Source of the DNA: Bacteroidales bacterium
GTDB taxonomy: Bacteria; Bacteroidota; Bacteroidia; Bacteroidales; BM520
DNA: 7,371 nucleotides
Assembly (NCBI GenBank): GCA_028701815.1
Contig: JAQVPY010000110.1
Location: forward strand, 1 to 7,371
Reading direction: 5' to 3'
Both the position numbers and the translations under genes were made by a program. This document shows positions 1 through 7,113 of this stretch, one piece after another. The first letter of the stretch is position 1. The number at the start of each line of letters is the position of its first letter. The notes below the pieces were generated by a model, which worked only from the letters and a program-made list of their open reading frames with translations, searched no databases and had not been told where the DNA came from.

Positions 1-968
1 TGATGGTCAAATTCGGCATCTTCCAAATGCTCGACGATAGCCGACAAGGAATGACGATGGATGAAATCGCTGCGTCAGCCACCCTCTCCGATTATGCAGC
101 TAAAGTGCTGCTCGAATCGTCGCTTACAATAGGAACGGTCCTTATGAAAGAAGATAAATTCTTTTTGGCAAAGCCGGGATGGTTTCTCTTACACGACGAT
201 ATGGCAAGAGTGAATATGGATTTTAACCACGACGTGAATTATCTCGGAATGTTTAATCTTGAAGAAGCCCTCATTAACGGAAAACCCGAAGGACTTAAGG
301 TGTTCGGAACATGGAAATCAGTCTACGAAGGCCTCTCTCAACTGCCACCACAAGTCCAGAAACGCTGTTTCGGCTTCGACCATTTTTATTCAGATAACTC
401 GTTTGCACAAGCCCTCGAAATAGTCTTCAACAATAAACCGCGTACCCTTTTAGATGTCGGCGGCAATACCGGACGCTGGGCCCTACAGTGTGTTAAATAT
501 AATAAAGATGTCGCAGTTACTATAATGGACCTGCCTCAACAACTCGAGATGATGCGTAAACAGACGGCAGGACTCAACGGTGCCGACCGTATCAACGGCT
601 ATGGCTGCGATTTATTGAACCCCGCGACTAATTTCCCGTCGGGATTCGACTCTATATGGATGAGTCAATTCCTTGATTGCTTCTCGGAAGAAGAGGTGAC
701 AAGCATCCTTTCACGCGCCGCTAAGGCTATGACTGACAGTAGCAGACTGTATATCATGGAGACCTTCTGGGACCGTCAGCGCTTTGAAACGGCAAGCTAC
801 TGCCTTGCTCAGATTAGCCTGTATTTTACAGCTATCGCTAACGGCAACAGCAAAATGTATTACTCCGGAGATATGGCGGCATGTGTCGAAAAAGCAGGAC
901 TGAAGATAGATGAAATCTATGACGGATTAGGACTCGGTCATAGTATTATGCAATGCAGTATTAAATAG
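1..968 (+). CDS. SAM-dependent O-methyltransferase, 5' end cut off by the window
   Basis: Probable class I SAM-dependent O-methyltransferase of the plant-COMT-like family (N-terminal dimerisation/winged-helix domain plus Rossmann domain). The visible 321 residues start in the middle of the first helix region (VKFGIFQML resembles the family's 'A..LGIFD.L' segment), so about 20-40 residues probably lie upstream; the ATG at position 3 is unlikely to be the true start. SAM-binding motif I is LLDVGGNTG (about residues 149-157), and the acidic residue of motif II is Asp176 in IMDLP. In the usual 'LHdW' position where plant enzymes carry the catalytic His, this protein reads QFLDCF, which puts Asp225 at the His position (by-eye alignment). 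In APE/flexirubin clusters such enzymes are thought to methylate the aryl head group; the exact substrate is inferred. It ends 3 bp before the next gene, in the same operon. The family is clear, the substrate is not. Confidence 0.85.
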   Translation, partial: MVKFGIFQMLDDSRQGMTMDEIAASATLSDYAAKVLLESSLTIGTVLMKEDKFFLAKPGWFLLHDDMARVNMDFNHDVNYLGMFNLEEALINGKPEGLKVFGTWKSVYEGLSQLPPQVQKRCFGFDHFYSDNSFAQALEIVFNNKPRTLLDVGGNTGRWALQCVKYNKDVAVTIMDLPQQLEMMRKQTAGLNGADRINGYGCDLLNPATNFPSGFDSIWMSQFLDCFSEEEVTSILSRAAKAMTDSSRLYIMETFWDRQRFETASYCLAQISLYFTAIANGNSKMYYSGDMAACVEKAGLKIDEIYDGLGLGHSIMQCSIK

Positions 969-971
969 AAT

Positions 972-1391
972 ATGGAAAAAGAATCGGCATTGAACTATAT
1001 TCCTCAGCGACCGCCGATGGTGATGGTCGATGACCTCGTGTTTAGTGATGAGGCGGTAACGGTGACAGATTTCCTTGTTACCGGCGACTGTATCTTTGTC
1101 GAACAGGGGAGACTTACGGAGGTGGGACTGATGGAAAATATAGCTCAGACTTGCGCCACACGTATAGGCTATCTAAATCGACATAAACCTGTTATGATAG
1201 GCGTTATAGGCGGAATCAAGGATTTTGAAGCTCTGGCACGCGTCTATGAAGGCGACGTGCTTAATACTAAAATTACAGTCTGCTCCTCAGTGTTCACCGC
1301 TACAATGGTCGATGCCGAGATAAAATGTAATGATAAGGTGGTGGCAACATGTAATATGAAAGTGTTTGTTATGGAAGGAGATAATAATTGA
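972..1391 (+). CDS. ApeP-like hotdog 3-hydroxyacyl-ACP dehydratase subunit
   Basis: A 139-residue single hotdog-fold protein resembling the ApeP-type dehydratases (COG4706-like) of aryl polyene clusters. The N-terminus YIPQRPPMVMVDD (residues 9-21) matches the FabZ-family 'lPHRyPfLlvD' opening, with Gln12 in place of the usual His. The central hotdog helix reads GLMENIAQ (52-59), where Glu55 falls on the catalytic Glu of FabZ (EALAQ). A gapless alignment from there places Ile41 where FabZ has its catalytic His, and the GHFPGHP loop is lost. Taken alone the protein therefore lacks half of a dehydratase active site. It probably works with the His-bearing hotdog protein at 7114. The start is the first ATG, 3 bp after the preceding stop; the stop TGA lies 1 bp before the thioesterase start. 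The fold and family are well supported; activity as a homodimer is doubtful. Confidence 0.85.
   Translation: MEKESALNYIPQRPPMVMVDDLVFSDEAVTVTDFLVTGDCIFVEQGRLTEVGLMENIAQTCATRIGYLNRHKPVMIGVIGGIKDFEALARVYEGDVLNTKITVCSSVFTATMVDAEIKCNDKVVATCNMKVFVMEGDNN
1373..1380 (+). promoter_or_regulatory. Possible Shine-Dalgarno-like sequence before the thioesterase gene
   Basis: The purine run GGAAGGAG ends 12 bases before the ATG at 1393, inside the end of the upstream coding region. The spacing is long and Bacteroidota depend little on Shine-Dalgarno pairing, so its role is uncertain. It fits the ATG at 1393 and not the in-frame TTG at 1366, which lies upstream of the purine run. Confidence 0.3.
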
Positions 1392-1392
1392 T

Positions 1393-1824
1393 ATGAAGGC
1401 AAACGAAAAAATTTTAAGGGCGGAAAAAATAGTGGAAATACGATTTAATGAAGTCGACTCTATGGGAATAGTATGGCACGGCTCCTATCCGCTATATCTT
1501 GAAGACGCCCGCGAAGAGTTCGGGAGAATCTATCATCTCGAATATCTTTATATGTTCGACAAGGGCTTCTATTCTCCTTTAGTGGAAATGCACTGTAATT
1601 ATAAAAGCCCTATAAAATATCAGGATAAGATTAAGGTGATAATCACCTATAGAAATACTGCCGCGGCAAAAATTGTCTTCGATTACGAAATCTTCGATTT
1701 GGCAACGGGCGAGTTGAGAGCTACCGGCTATACTACACAAGTCTTCCTCGATAAAAATTTTGAACTTATGTGGGCAAAACCTGATTTCTATTTGGAATGG
1801 GAAAAACTTAACGGCTTAAGATAA
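1393..1824 (+). CDS. 4HBT/YbgC-like acyl-(ACP/CoA) thioesterase
   Basis: A 143-residue hotdog-fold protein of the 4-hydroxybenzoyl-CoA thioesterase/YbgC family, which hydrolyses acyl thioesters in the cytoplasm. The signature stretch at residues 17-32 (RFNEVDSMGIVWHGSY) aligns with E. coli YbgC, placing Asp22 on the catalytic Asp18 and His29 on His25, so the enzyme looks active. Length is normal for the family. The ATG at 1393 was chosen over the in-frame TTG at 1366 because the latter would add nine residues overlapping the previous gene with no homology to the family; the next in-frame ATG would remove the catalytic Asp. Its stop codon overlaps the next ATG by one base (TAATG). In this type of cluster such thioesterases are thought to release or proof-read acyl chains; the substrate is inferred, not visible. 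FadM-like or generic acyl-CoA hydrolase is the alternative. Confidence 0.85.
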   Translation: MKANEKILRAEKIVEIRFNEVDSMGIVWHGSYPLYLEDAREEFGRIYHLEYLYMFDKGFYSPLVEMHCNYKSPIKYQDKIKVIITYRNTAAAKIVFDYEIFDLATGELRATGYTTQVFLDKNFELMWAKPDFYLEWEKLNGLR

Positions 1825-2963
1825 TGTATATACTCAGCGATAATATTATTTCTCCTTTGGGATTTTCAACAGCCGAAAATTTCGAGGCCGTATGTCTCGG
1901 ACGAAGTGCGCTTCGTTATTATTCCGATAAATTTGATCTGCCGGAGCCGTTTTATGCCTCTCTTATCGAAGAAGACAGGCTAAATGAAGCTTTCGGTAAA
2001 TTGCCCGTAAATCACAGACGATATACACGTCTTGAAATGATGTCCATCCTCTCGGCATATTCTGCAATAATGGATTCCGGTATTGACGCAGGCGCCGACG
2101 ATGTGCTTTTTGTCTTTTCGACAACAAAGGGAAATGTGGAACTGCTCGACGAAGAAAACTCTTTTGAAAAGGAACGTGTCTATCTCTGGCGTTCAGCTCA
2201 GATAGTGGCTAAATTTTTTGGTAACGACAACGAACCGGTTGTCGTCAGCAATGCCTGTATCTCCGGATGCGCGGCGCAGATAGCCGCCATGAATTATTTA
2301 GAGAATCATAACTATAAATATGCGGTGGTTATTGGTGCCGAGGTGCTGTCGAAATTTATTGTTTCCGGCTTTCAGTCTTTTAAAGCCCTGTCGCCGACAT
2401 TATGTAAACCGTTTGATAAAAATCGCTGCGGACTCAATCTTGGAGAGGCCGCGGCAACAATAGTATATGCGAAGGAAGACGATGCTGTAACAGTGACCGA
2501 AAATGCTGTTAGATTAGTTGGCGGTGCCATGCATAATGACGCAAATCATATCTCGGCACCTTCGCGTACCGGAGAAGGTCTATATCGTTCCCTCATGCAA
2601 CTATGCCCGCATAATATCGCTTTTATCAGCGCACATGGCACTGCTACCGCCTATAACGACGATATGGAGTCTGTGGCGATAAATAGAGCGGGATTAAACA
2701 GAATACCTGTTACAAGCTTGAAGGGATATTTCGGTCATACCCTCGGCGCAGCCGGCGTGGTAGAATCGATTATCTCTTGCCACGCACTGCAAAATCATAT
2801 TGTGCTTAAAACAGCCGGTACGGAAGAAGTGGGTACTGTCAATCCAATTAACGTGTGCCTCGCTAATGCCGAAATTACTGAACTCTCTTTTATTAAGATG
2901 ATGTCAGGTTTCGGCGGAAGTAACGCGGCACTTTTATTTACTGAAAATAAAAAGATAGATTAG
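1824..2963 (+). CDS. Beta-ketoacyl-ACP synthase (FabF-type), catalytic triad intact
   Basis: A 379-residue condensing enzyme of the KAS I/II (FabB/FabF) thiolase fold that joins malonyl-ACP to an acyl chain by decarboxylative Claisen condensation. The nucleophile is Cys145 in VSNACISG; the two catalytic histidines are His271 (ISAHGTATAYND) and His305 (YFGHTLGAAG), and the conserved lysine is Lys300. The glycine-rich C-terminal SGFGGSNAA (361-369) is also typical. It is a little shorter than FabF (about 410 residues), mainly at the start, where it begins directly with the first strand. It shares CKPFDKNR-GLNLGE with the other full ketosynthase at 3849 but is clearly diverged from it. Its TAG stop is followed at once by the ATG of a half-length ketosynthase-like gene, which suggests translational coupling and possibly a physical pair. 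In E. coli-type APE clusters there is a stand-alone ketosynthase (ApeR) besides the ApeO/ApeC pair; equivalence to ApeR is only a guess. Confidence 0.92.
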   Translation: MYILSDNIISPLGFSTAENFEAVCLGRSALRYYSDKFDLPEPFYASLIEEDRLNEAFGKLPVNHRRYTRLEMMSILSAYSAIMDSGIDAGADDVLFVFSTTKGNVELLDEENSFEKERVYLWRSAQIVAKFFGNDNEPVVVSNACISGCAAQIAAMNYLENHNYKYAVVIGAEVLSKFIVSGFQSFKALSPTLCKPFDKNRCGLNLGEAAATIVYAKEDDAVTVTENAVRLVGGAMHNDANHISAPSRTGEGLYRSLMQLCPHNIAFISAHGTATAYNDDMESVAINRAGLNRIPVTSLKGYFGHTLGAAGVVESIISCHALQNHIVLKTAGTEEVGTVNPINVCLANAEITELSFIKMMSGFGGSNAALLFTENKKID

Positions 2964-3575
2964 ATGGACGTATATATATTATCAAGTTGCAGAATAACAA
3001 ATGACCGTCTGATAGCCGACGGAAAAGAGGTCCTTACGCGCAACTGCGAAAAAGGTCCTGCATGGCTTAATACTATCTATCGCGCTTTGGGAATACAATA
3101 TCCTAAGTTCTTTAAAATGGATAATCTGGCCAAAGTGGGATTTCTCGCGGCGGAAGTGGTGATGCATGATACGGAAATCGCCCGGGACCGTGAAAACTAT
3201 GCAGTGGTTTGTCTAAACAGCGCATCTTCTATAGACGACGATAGAGCCTATCAACAGACTATAGCAAGTAAGGAACTTTTCTTCCCCAGTCCCGCAGTGT
3301 TCGTATATACCCTCGCTAATATAGTAACCGGCGAGATAGCAATCAGACATAATATCTTCGGCGAAAGCTCCTTCTATGTCTATGAAAATTTCTCCGCATT
3401 ACGCCTATACGACTCTATTAAGGACGTCTTTAATAACCCCGATATGTCGGCCGTAATAGGCGGCTGGGTGAATTATGACGAAGATTGCGACGTGCTTATG
3501 CTTAGAGCCTGCCGCTTATCCGACCCCGAAAAAATGCTATTGTCCGAAAATAATATAAACAACCTATATAAATAA
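2964..3575 (+). CDS. Half-length, non-catalytic ketosynthase-like protein
   Basis: A 203-residue protein resembling only the N-terminal half of a beta-ketoacyl synthase. Residues 108-133 (PSPAVFVYTLANIVTGEIAIRH and on) match the ketosynthase segment before the nucleophile ('F.P.tl.N..aG.lai..gl.G'). At the nucleophile position SFYVYENFSALR replaces 'SI.TACsSG', so Phe143 stands in for the catalytic Cys. AVIGGWVNYD (163-172) corresponds to 'mvaGGaE'. The protein then ends about 30 residues later, so the whole C-terminal lobe with both catalytic histidines is missing. It has a normal stop and no sign of a remnant of the missing half before the ACP gene, so it looks like a maintained short gene and not a fresh truncation. 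It begins directly after the stop of the full ketosynthase. A structural or regulatory partner role is inferred; short proteins labelled 3-oxoacyl-ACP synthase occur in related Bacteroidota clusters. Confidence 0.75.
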   Translation: MDVYILSSCRITNDRLIADGKEVLTRNCEKGPAWLNTIYRALGIQYPKFFKMDNLAKVGFLAAEVVMHDTEIARDRENYAVVCLNSASSIDDDRAYQQTIASKELFFPSPAVFVYTLANIVTGEIAIRHNIFGESSFYVYENFSALRLYDSIKDVFNNPDMSAVIGGWVNYDEDCDVLMLRACRLSDPEKMLLSENNINNLYK

Positions 3576-3586
3576 TAGAATAAATT

Positions 3587-3844
3587 ATGGAAGAATTAAT
3601 TTTAGAATTGAAAAAAGAAATTATTGAAGTGTTAAATCTCGATGGTATGACACCTGAAGAAATTGATGAAAATGCAGCTCTTTTCGGAGACGGTCTCGGT
3701 CTGGACTCTATCGATGCCCTCGAACTGATAGTGCTGATGGAGAAAAATTATGGCATTAAATTAGCTAATGCCGCCGAGGGACGCGATATCTTCAGATCAG
3801 TAGCTACTATGGCTAAATACGTTTCGGAACATAGAACAAAATAA
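3587..3844 (+). CDS. Acyl carrier protein
   Basis: An 85-residue acyl carrier protein, the cytoplasmic scaffold on which the chain is built. The four-helix ACP pattern is visible, with the phosphopantetheine site in GLGLDSIDALEL: Ser41 is the expected attachment residue. Helix II continues ELIVLMEKNYGI, and acidic residues are abundant, as expected for interaction with ketosynthase and dehydratase patches. It lies between the half-ketosynthase and the second full ketosynthase, 11 bp after the former and 4 bp before the latter. The start ATG is preceded by an AT-rich leader (GAATAAATT) without a Shine-Dalgarno sequence, as is common in Bacteroidota. APE clusters usually encode two ACPs; only one is in this window, so a second is expected nearby. 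Confidence 0.95.
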   Translation: MEELILELKKEIIEVLNLDGMTPEEIDENAALFGDGLGLDSIDALELIVLMEKNYGIKLANAAEGRDIFRSVATMAKYVSEHRTK

Positions 3845-3848
3845 TATT

Positions 3849-5045
3849 ATGACAAAGATACTTGTTACCGGCATGGGCATAATCTCCGCTATAGGCGTGG
3901 GAAAAACTCCTACCGTGCAATCGCTGCTGAATGGTAAGTCGGGTATAGGCCGGATTAAACATCTTAAGACGAAACATCTGGAACTCCCTGTGGGAGAGGT
4001 CTCTTGTGACGACGAGGAGCTTAAAATAATCGCCGGCTATAAATCTTCTCTGCCGATAACAAGAACCTCTTTGCTCGGAAGAGTCGCTATTAAAGAAGCA
4101 CTCGAAGATGCTGATATCGACAACCGCCGCCCTCGTAAAATGGCTTTTATATCCGGTACTACCGTCGGCGGAATGGAGAAAAGCGAACAGTATTATCATG
4201 ATTTCCTCAACAACGATTTGCATAATGATTATATCTCGCTCCATGACTGTGGAGCCTGTACTGACGTGATAGCAAAACAATATGAAGGTAAGTTCGATAT
4301 GGTTACAACAATCTCTACCGCTTGCTCTTCTGCAGCTAACGCTATTATCCTCGGCGCAAACCTGATAAAAGCCGGATATGTAGATGCAGCTATCGTCGGC
4401 GGAACAGAATGCCTGTCGAAATTTCACCTCAACGGATTTAATACCCTGATGATACTCGATACAGATAAATGTAAACCTTTCGATAAAAACCGCAAGGGAT
4501 TAAATCTCGGCGAAGGCGCAGCATATCTCGTTATTGAATCCGAAGAGTCAATGCTTCAACGAAAAATCAAACCTCTGTGCGAACTCTCGGGATATGGTAA
4601 CGCCTGTGACGCTTTTCACCAAACGGCCTCTTCATCTGACGGCGAAGGCGCCTACAGAGCTATCATGCAAGCCCTCGAAATGAGCGGACTCTCCGCCAAA
4701 GATATCGATTATATTAATGCACACGGTACCGGTACCGGAAATAACGACGAAAGCGAAGGCGCTGCAATTATGCGCGCTTTCGGTAATAATATTCCACCTG
4801 TGTCCTCTACCAAGTCCTTCACAGGCCATACTACCAGCGCTGCCGGCGGCGTGGAAAGCGTGATCTCGGTCCTCGCAATTCTTAACGACTTTATTCCCGC
4901 TAACCTCAACTTCTCGGAAAAAATAGAGACACTCTCATTCTCCCCTGTGAAAGAATGCGTCCATGAGGCCAAACTCTCTCACGTGATGACCAACTCCTTC
5001 GGCTTCGGCGGTAACGATTCATCTTGCGTCTTCTCAAAATTATAA
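3849..5045 (+). CDS. Beta-ketoacyl-ACP synthase II (FabF-type), probable elongating ketosynthase
   Basis: A 398-residue FabF-like condensing enzyme with all catalytic features. Nucleophile Cys159 sits in TISTACSSAAN; His292 in NAHGTGTGNND; Lys322 and His327 in STKSFTGHTTSAAGG; the C-terminal glycine loop is NSFGFGGND (382-390). The N-terminus ILVTGMGIISAIG is the classical first strand and loop of the family. The next gene, 5 bp downstream, encodes a ketosynthase homologue without catalytic residues, the arrangement of a KS-alpha/KS-beta (chain-length factor) pair, as in ApeO/ApeC of aryl polyene clusters and in type II polyketide synthases. This makes it the likely iterative chain elongator of the cluster, acting on ACP-bound polyene intermediates. 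The family assignment is certain; the pairing is inferred from neighbour order. Confidence 0.95.
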   Translation: MTKILVTGMGIISAIGVGKTPTVQSLLNGKSGIGRIKHLKTKHLELPVGEVSCDDEELKIIAGYKSSLPITRTSLLGRVAIKEALEDADIDNRRPRKMAFISGTTVGGMEKSEQYYHDFLNNDLHNDYISLHDCGACTDVIAKQYEGKFDMVTTISTACSSAANAIILGANLIKAGYVDAAIVGGTECLSKFHLNGFNTLMILDTDKCKPFDKNRKGLNLGEGAAYLVIESEESMLQRKIKPLCELSGYGNACDAFHQTASSSDGEGAYRAIMQALEMSGLSAKDIDYINAHGTGTGNNDESEGAAIMRAFGNNIPPVSSTKSFTGHTTSAAGGVESVISVLAILNDFIPANLNFSEKIETLSFSPVKECVHEAKLSHVMTNSFGFGGNDSSCVFSKL

Positions 5046-5050
5046 ACAAT

Positions 5051-6121
5051 ATGAATATATATATACAGGCAGCATCCCAAATATCGACACAGGAACCACT
5101 CAACGAGAAATGGTTCGATACCCCCTCGTATCCTGATAAGATCCTTAATGAATCTATTGACCCCGACTTTAAAGCTTATATTCCTGTGATGATCGCTAGA
5201 AGAATGGGTAATCTGCTTAAACGCGGTATCGTCACTTCCGTTGATGCACTGAATAAATGCTCCCTTAACGGGGATAACCTTCAGGCTGTTATTACAGGTA
5301 CCGGACTAGGCTGTATAGAAAATACAGAGCATTTTTTAAATGCTGTCTTAGATAACGAAGAGTCTTGTCTCCAACCGACTTTCTTTATTCAGTCGACACA
5401 TAACACCATATCGTCTCAGATAGCCCTGTTTATCAAATGCCATGGCTATAATACCACCTATTCTCACAGGGGAACCTCCTTCGACTCATGCCTGCTTGAT
5501 GCCTTCGTCCAGATGAAACTCGGGCTGATATCTAATGCCCTCGTGGGCGGCCATGACGAGATGACTCCTTCGTATTTTACCCTCCTGCAGAAAGTAGGAT
5601 ATTGGAAGAATACACCACTGACAGATGAAAATTTTCATGCGGCGGATACCCGGGGATCAATATCCGGAAACGCTTCCTTGTCAATGGTTATGGCAAATAT
5701 GAAGGTCCCGTATTCCCTCTGTCAGATGAGAACCGTCGAGATGCTTTATGCTCCTACTATGCAAGAGATTAAAGCAAAAATAGACTGTATGCTTGAAGCT
5801 AATGGCATGAAACTTGCCGATGTCGATGCCGTGGTTATGGGCCTTAGTGGAGATAAAGATAATGATAACGTTTATAAAAACATTATGTCTGAGGTGACTC
5901 GCGATATACCGGTGATGTGCTATAAACACATTTTCGGAGAGTCGTTCTGCGCTTCTGCTTATGGCGTTTATACGGCGGCAACGGCAATCGCTAAAAAAAG
6001 AGTGCCATCACATCTTCTATATTCGTCCCGCAAGGAAATTCTTAACCCGCGTAATATATTGGTGTTTAATCATTTTCATAATATAGACCATTCATTAATT
6101 CTCCTATCATGCCCAGATTGA
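5051..6121 (+). CDS. Chain-length-factor-like (KS-beta) ketosynthase homologue
   Basis: A 356-residue thiolase-fold protein related to ketosynthases but lacking every catalytic residue. The nucleophile region reads YSHRGTSFDSCLLDA, with Gly141 at the Cys position; the first His region reads VVMGLSGDKDND, with Gly264 at the His position; the second reads YKHIFGESFCASAYG, with Glu297 at the His position. Only the lysine (Lys292) and flanking Asn/Asp survive. Residual family signs are VITGTGLGCIENTEHFL (80-96) and LVGGHDE (164-170). This is the pattern of chain-length factors (KS-beta), which form a heterodimer with an active ketosynthase, here most likely the product of the gene 5 bp upstream. 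ApeC of E. coli-type APE clusters is the functional comparison. The ATG at 5051 is preferred over the in-frame TTG at 5024, which lies within the upstream gene. The last 13 bp overlap the next gene. Confidence 0.88.
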   Translation: MNIYIQAASQISTQEPLNEKWFDTPSYPDKILNESIDPDFKAYIPVMIARRMGNLLKRGIVTSVDALNKCSLNGDNLQAVITGTGLGCIENTEHFLNAVLDNEESCLQPTFFIQSTHNTISSQIALFIKCHGYNTTYSHRGTSFDSCLLDAFVQMKLGLISNALVGGHDEMTPSYFTLLQKVGYWKNTPLTDENFHAADTRGSISGNASLSMVMANMKVPYSLCQMRTVEMLYAPTMQEIKAKIDCMLEANGMKLADVDAVVMGLSGDKDNDNVYKNIMSEVTRDIPVMCYKHIFGESFCASAYGVYTAATAIAKKRVPSHLLYSSRKEILNPRNILVFNHFHNIDHSLILLSCPD

Positions 6122-6462
6122 TCCTCTTAGTGATGTTGCAGTCGGTACTGCTTGTGGCGGCACAAACCTTTCTGAAAATTTCCGTGGAACTCTTCGGCAA
6201 ATTCGCATGGGCGTGGAGCTTCTTTAAAACAGTCTTCACCACATGGCAATTCGCCGCCTCCGGAGTATGCGCCCTTACCGCAATGATTGTATGGATGTAT
6301 GTACTGAAACATTATCAGTTCAGCGTGGCTTATCCTATGCTTTCGATAAGTTATGTTATAGGACTCCTCGCTGCTTTCTTCGTATTCCATGAAGCTGTGC
6401 CTTTAACCCGCTGGATAGGCGTAATTATTATTATGGTTGGTGTGTATTTTGTAGTTAAATAG
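6109..6462 (+). CDS. Small four-helix EamA/SMR-like inner-membrane protein
   Basis: A 117-residue hydrophobic protein with four predicted membrane helices, at about residues 4-22, 48-67, 74-95 and 100-116. The second half (FSVAYPMLSISYVIGLLAAF then E95, LTRWIGVIIIMVGVYF) carries the drug/metabolite transporter (EamA/SMR) half-repeat pattern: a proline-containing helix, a conserved glutamate after helix 3 and a glycine-rich last helix. Size and pattern also resemble the ArnE/ArnF undecaprenyl-phosphate-aminoarabinose flippase subunits. Such proteins act as dimers; a role in flipping or exporting a pigment-lipid intermediate is plausible from its place just before the LolA-like gene, but this is inferred. 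Its ATG lies 13 bp inside the end of the chain-length-factor gene in another frame, so translation is probably coupled. No substrate-specific motif is recognisable. Confidence 0.8.
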   Translation: MPRLILLVMLQSVLLVAAQTFLKISVELFGKFAWAWSFFKTVFTTWQFAASGVCALTAMIVWMYVLKHYQFSVAYPMLSISYVIGLLAAFFVFHEAVPLTRWIGVIIIMVGVYFVVK

Positions 6463-6470
6463 AAAACGAT

Positions 6471-7109
6471 ATGCAAAAGATAAAAATAATTTTAGCCCTC
6501 TCGTCTCTTTTCCTTATTTCCGCGTCGGCTTTTTCACAGTCAGACGCTATATTTACACGGGAAGAATATGCCGCAATAGCTGATCATGTCGCTGCTGCAC
6601 ATGAGAAACTTAATAGTTTGCAAGCCGATTTCCTCCAGGAAAGAATTTCTGCCGTGTTTGCAGAACCTGTAGCTCAAAAAGGTAAGATGTCCTTTAAGTC
6701 ACCTGATAAATTGATATGGGAATATAACGACCCCCAGTCAATAGCTATCATCTTTAATAAGGGAACATCTTCACTGAAAACCGCTGAAGGGAAAGTTGAC
6801 TCTCCTAATAAAATGATTGACGAACTCGGAAAGATTATTATCAGTACAGTCAACGGAGATAATTTTACTGATAATAAGAATTTTAAACTCGAATACCGTA
6901 AGGGAGAAAATGGCGAAATCCGCGCCGTCCTGACACCCCTGAATAGAAAAATTAAAGCTGTTTATAAAGATATTACAGTGATTATCGACGAAAAGTGTTT
7001 CCTCGCAAAAACCGTAATCATGACTGAAGTTAATGGCGACAGCACCAGAATTTCATTTGAGAATTTAATGATCAATGCCGAAATCCCCGATGCTGTGTTT
7101 GAAGAATAA
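6471..7109 (+). CDS. LolA-like periplasmic outer-membrane lipoprotein carrier
   Basis: A 212-residue exported protein of the LolA/LolB-like fold. Residues 1-20 or so form a signal peptide: Lys3 and Lys5, a hydrophobic core IILALSSLFLISASA, and a cleavage site near residues 20-22 (ASA-FS-Q). There is no lipobox cysteine, so it should be a soluble periplasmic protein and not a lipoprotein. The mature part opens with a helix (about 31-58), then shows the LolA hallmark GKMSFKSPDKLIWEYNDP (71-88), with the conserved aromatic/basic-Pro and W-E-Y residues, followed by alternating strands of an open beta barrel. Housekeeping LolA carries lipoproteins to the outer membrane. LolA-like paralogues are regular members of APE-type clusters, where carriage of the lipid-linked pigment is suspected. 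It begins 8 bp after the membrane-protein gene and ends 4 bp before the dehydratase gene. Confidence 0.88.
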   Translation: MQKIKIILALSSLFLISASAFSQSDAIFTREEYAAIADHVAAAHEKLNSLQADFLQERISAVFAEPVAQKGKMSFKSPDKLIWEYNDPQSIAIIFNKGTSSLKTAEGKVDSPNKMIDELGKIIISTVNGDNFTDNKNFKLEYRKGENGEIRAVLTPLNRKIKAVYKDITVIIDEKCFLAKTVIMTEVNGDSTRISFENLMINAEIPDAVFEE

Positions 7110-7113
7110 TATT

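Noticed and set aside
1366..1392. TTG start for the thioesterase
   Set aside because: It would add nine residues outside the hotdog family's usual N-terminus and overlap the previous gene by 26 bp, while ATG at 1393 sits right after the previous stop.
2964..3575. Interpretation of the short ketosynthase-like gene as a pseudogene
   Set aside because: No frameshift or remnant of the C-terminal half is found before the ACP gene, and the frame is intact and tightly packed in the operon.
3813..4427. Long minus-strand open frame (204 codons) opposite the ACP and second ketosynthase
   Set aside because: It lies antisense to two clear genes, has no recognisable domain, is cysteine- and histidine-rich as expected of a shadow frame, and would sit alone on the minus strand.
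2403..4515. Similar DNA segments at about 2403-2450 and 4470-4515
   Set aside because: Both encode the conserved CKPFDKNR-GLNLGE loop of the two paralogous ketosynthases; this is protein homology, not a mobile repeat.
4720..4737. Repeat-like GGTACCGGTACCGG sequence
   Set aside because: It encodes the HGTGTG active-site loop of the ketosynthase; the repetition follows from Gly-Thr codons and is not a regulatory palindrome.
5681..6390. Minus-strand open frames of 82 and 87 codons
   Set aside because: Both are antisense to well-supported coding regions (chain-length factor, membrane protein) and have low-complexity, non-homologous translations.
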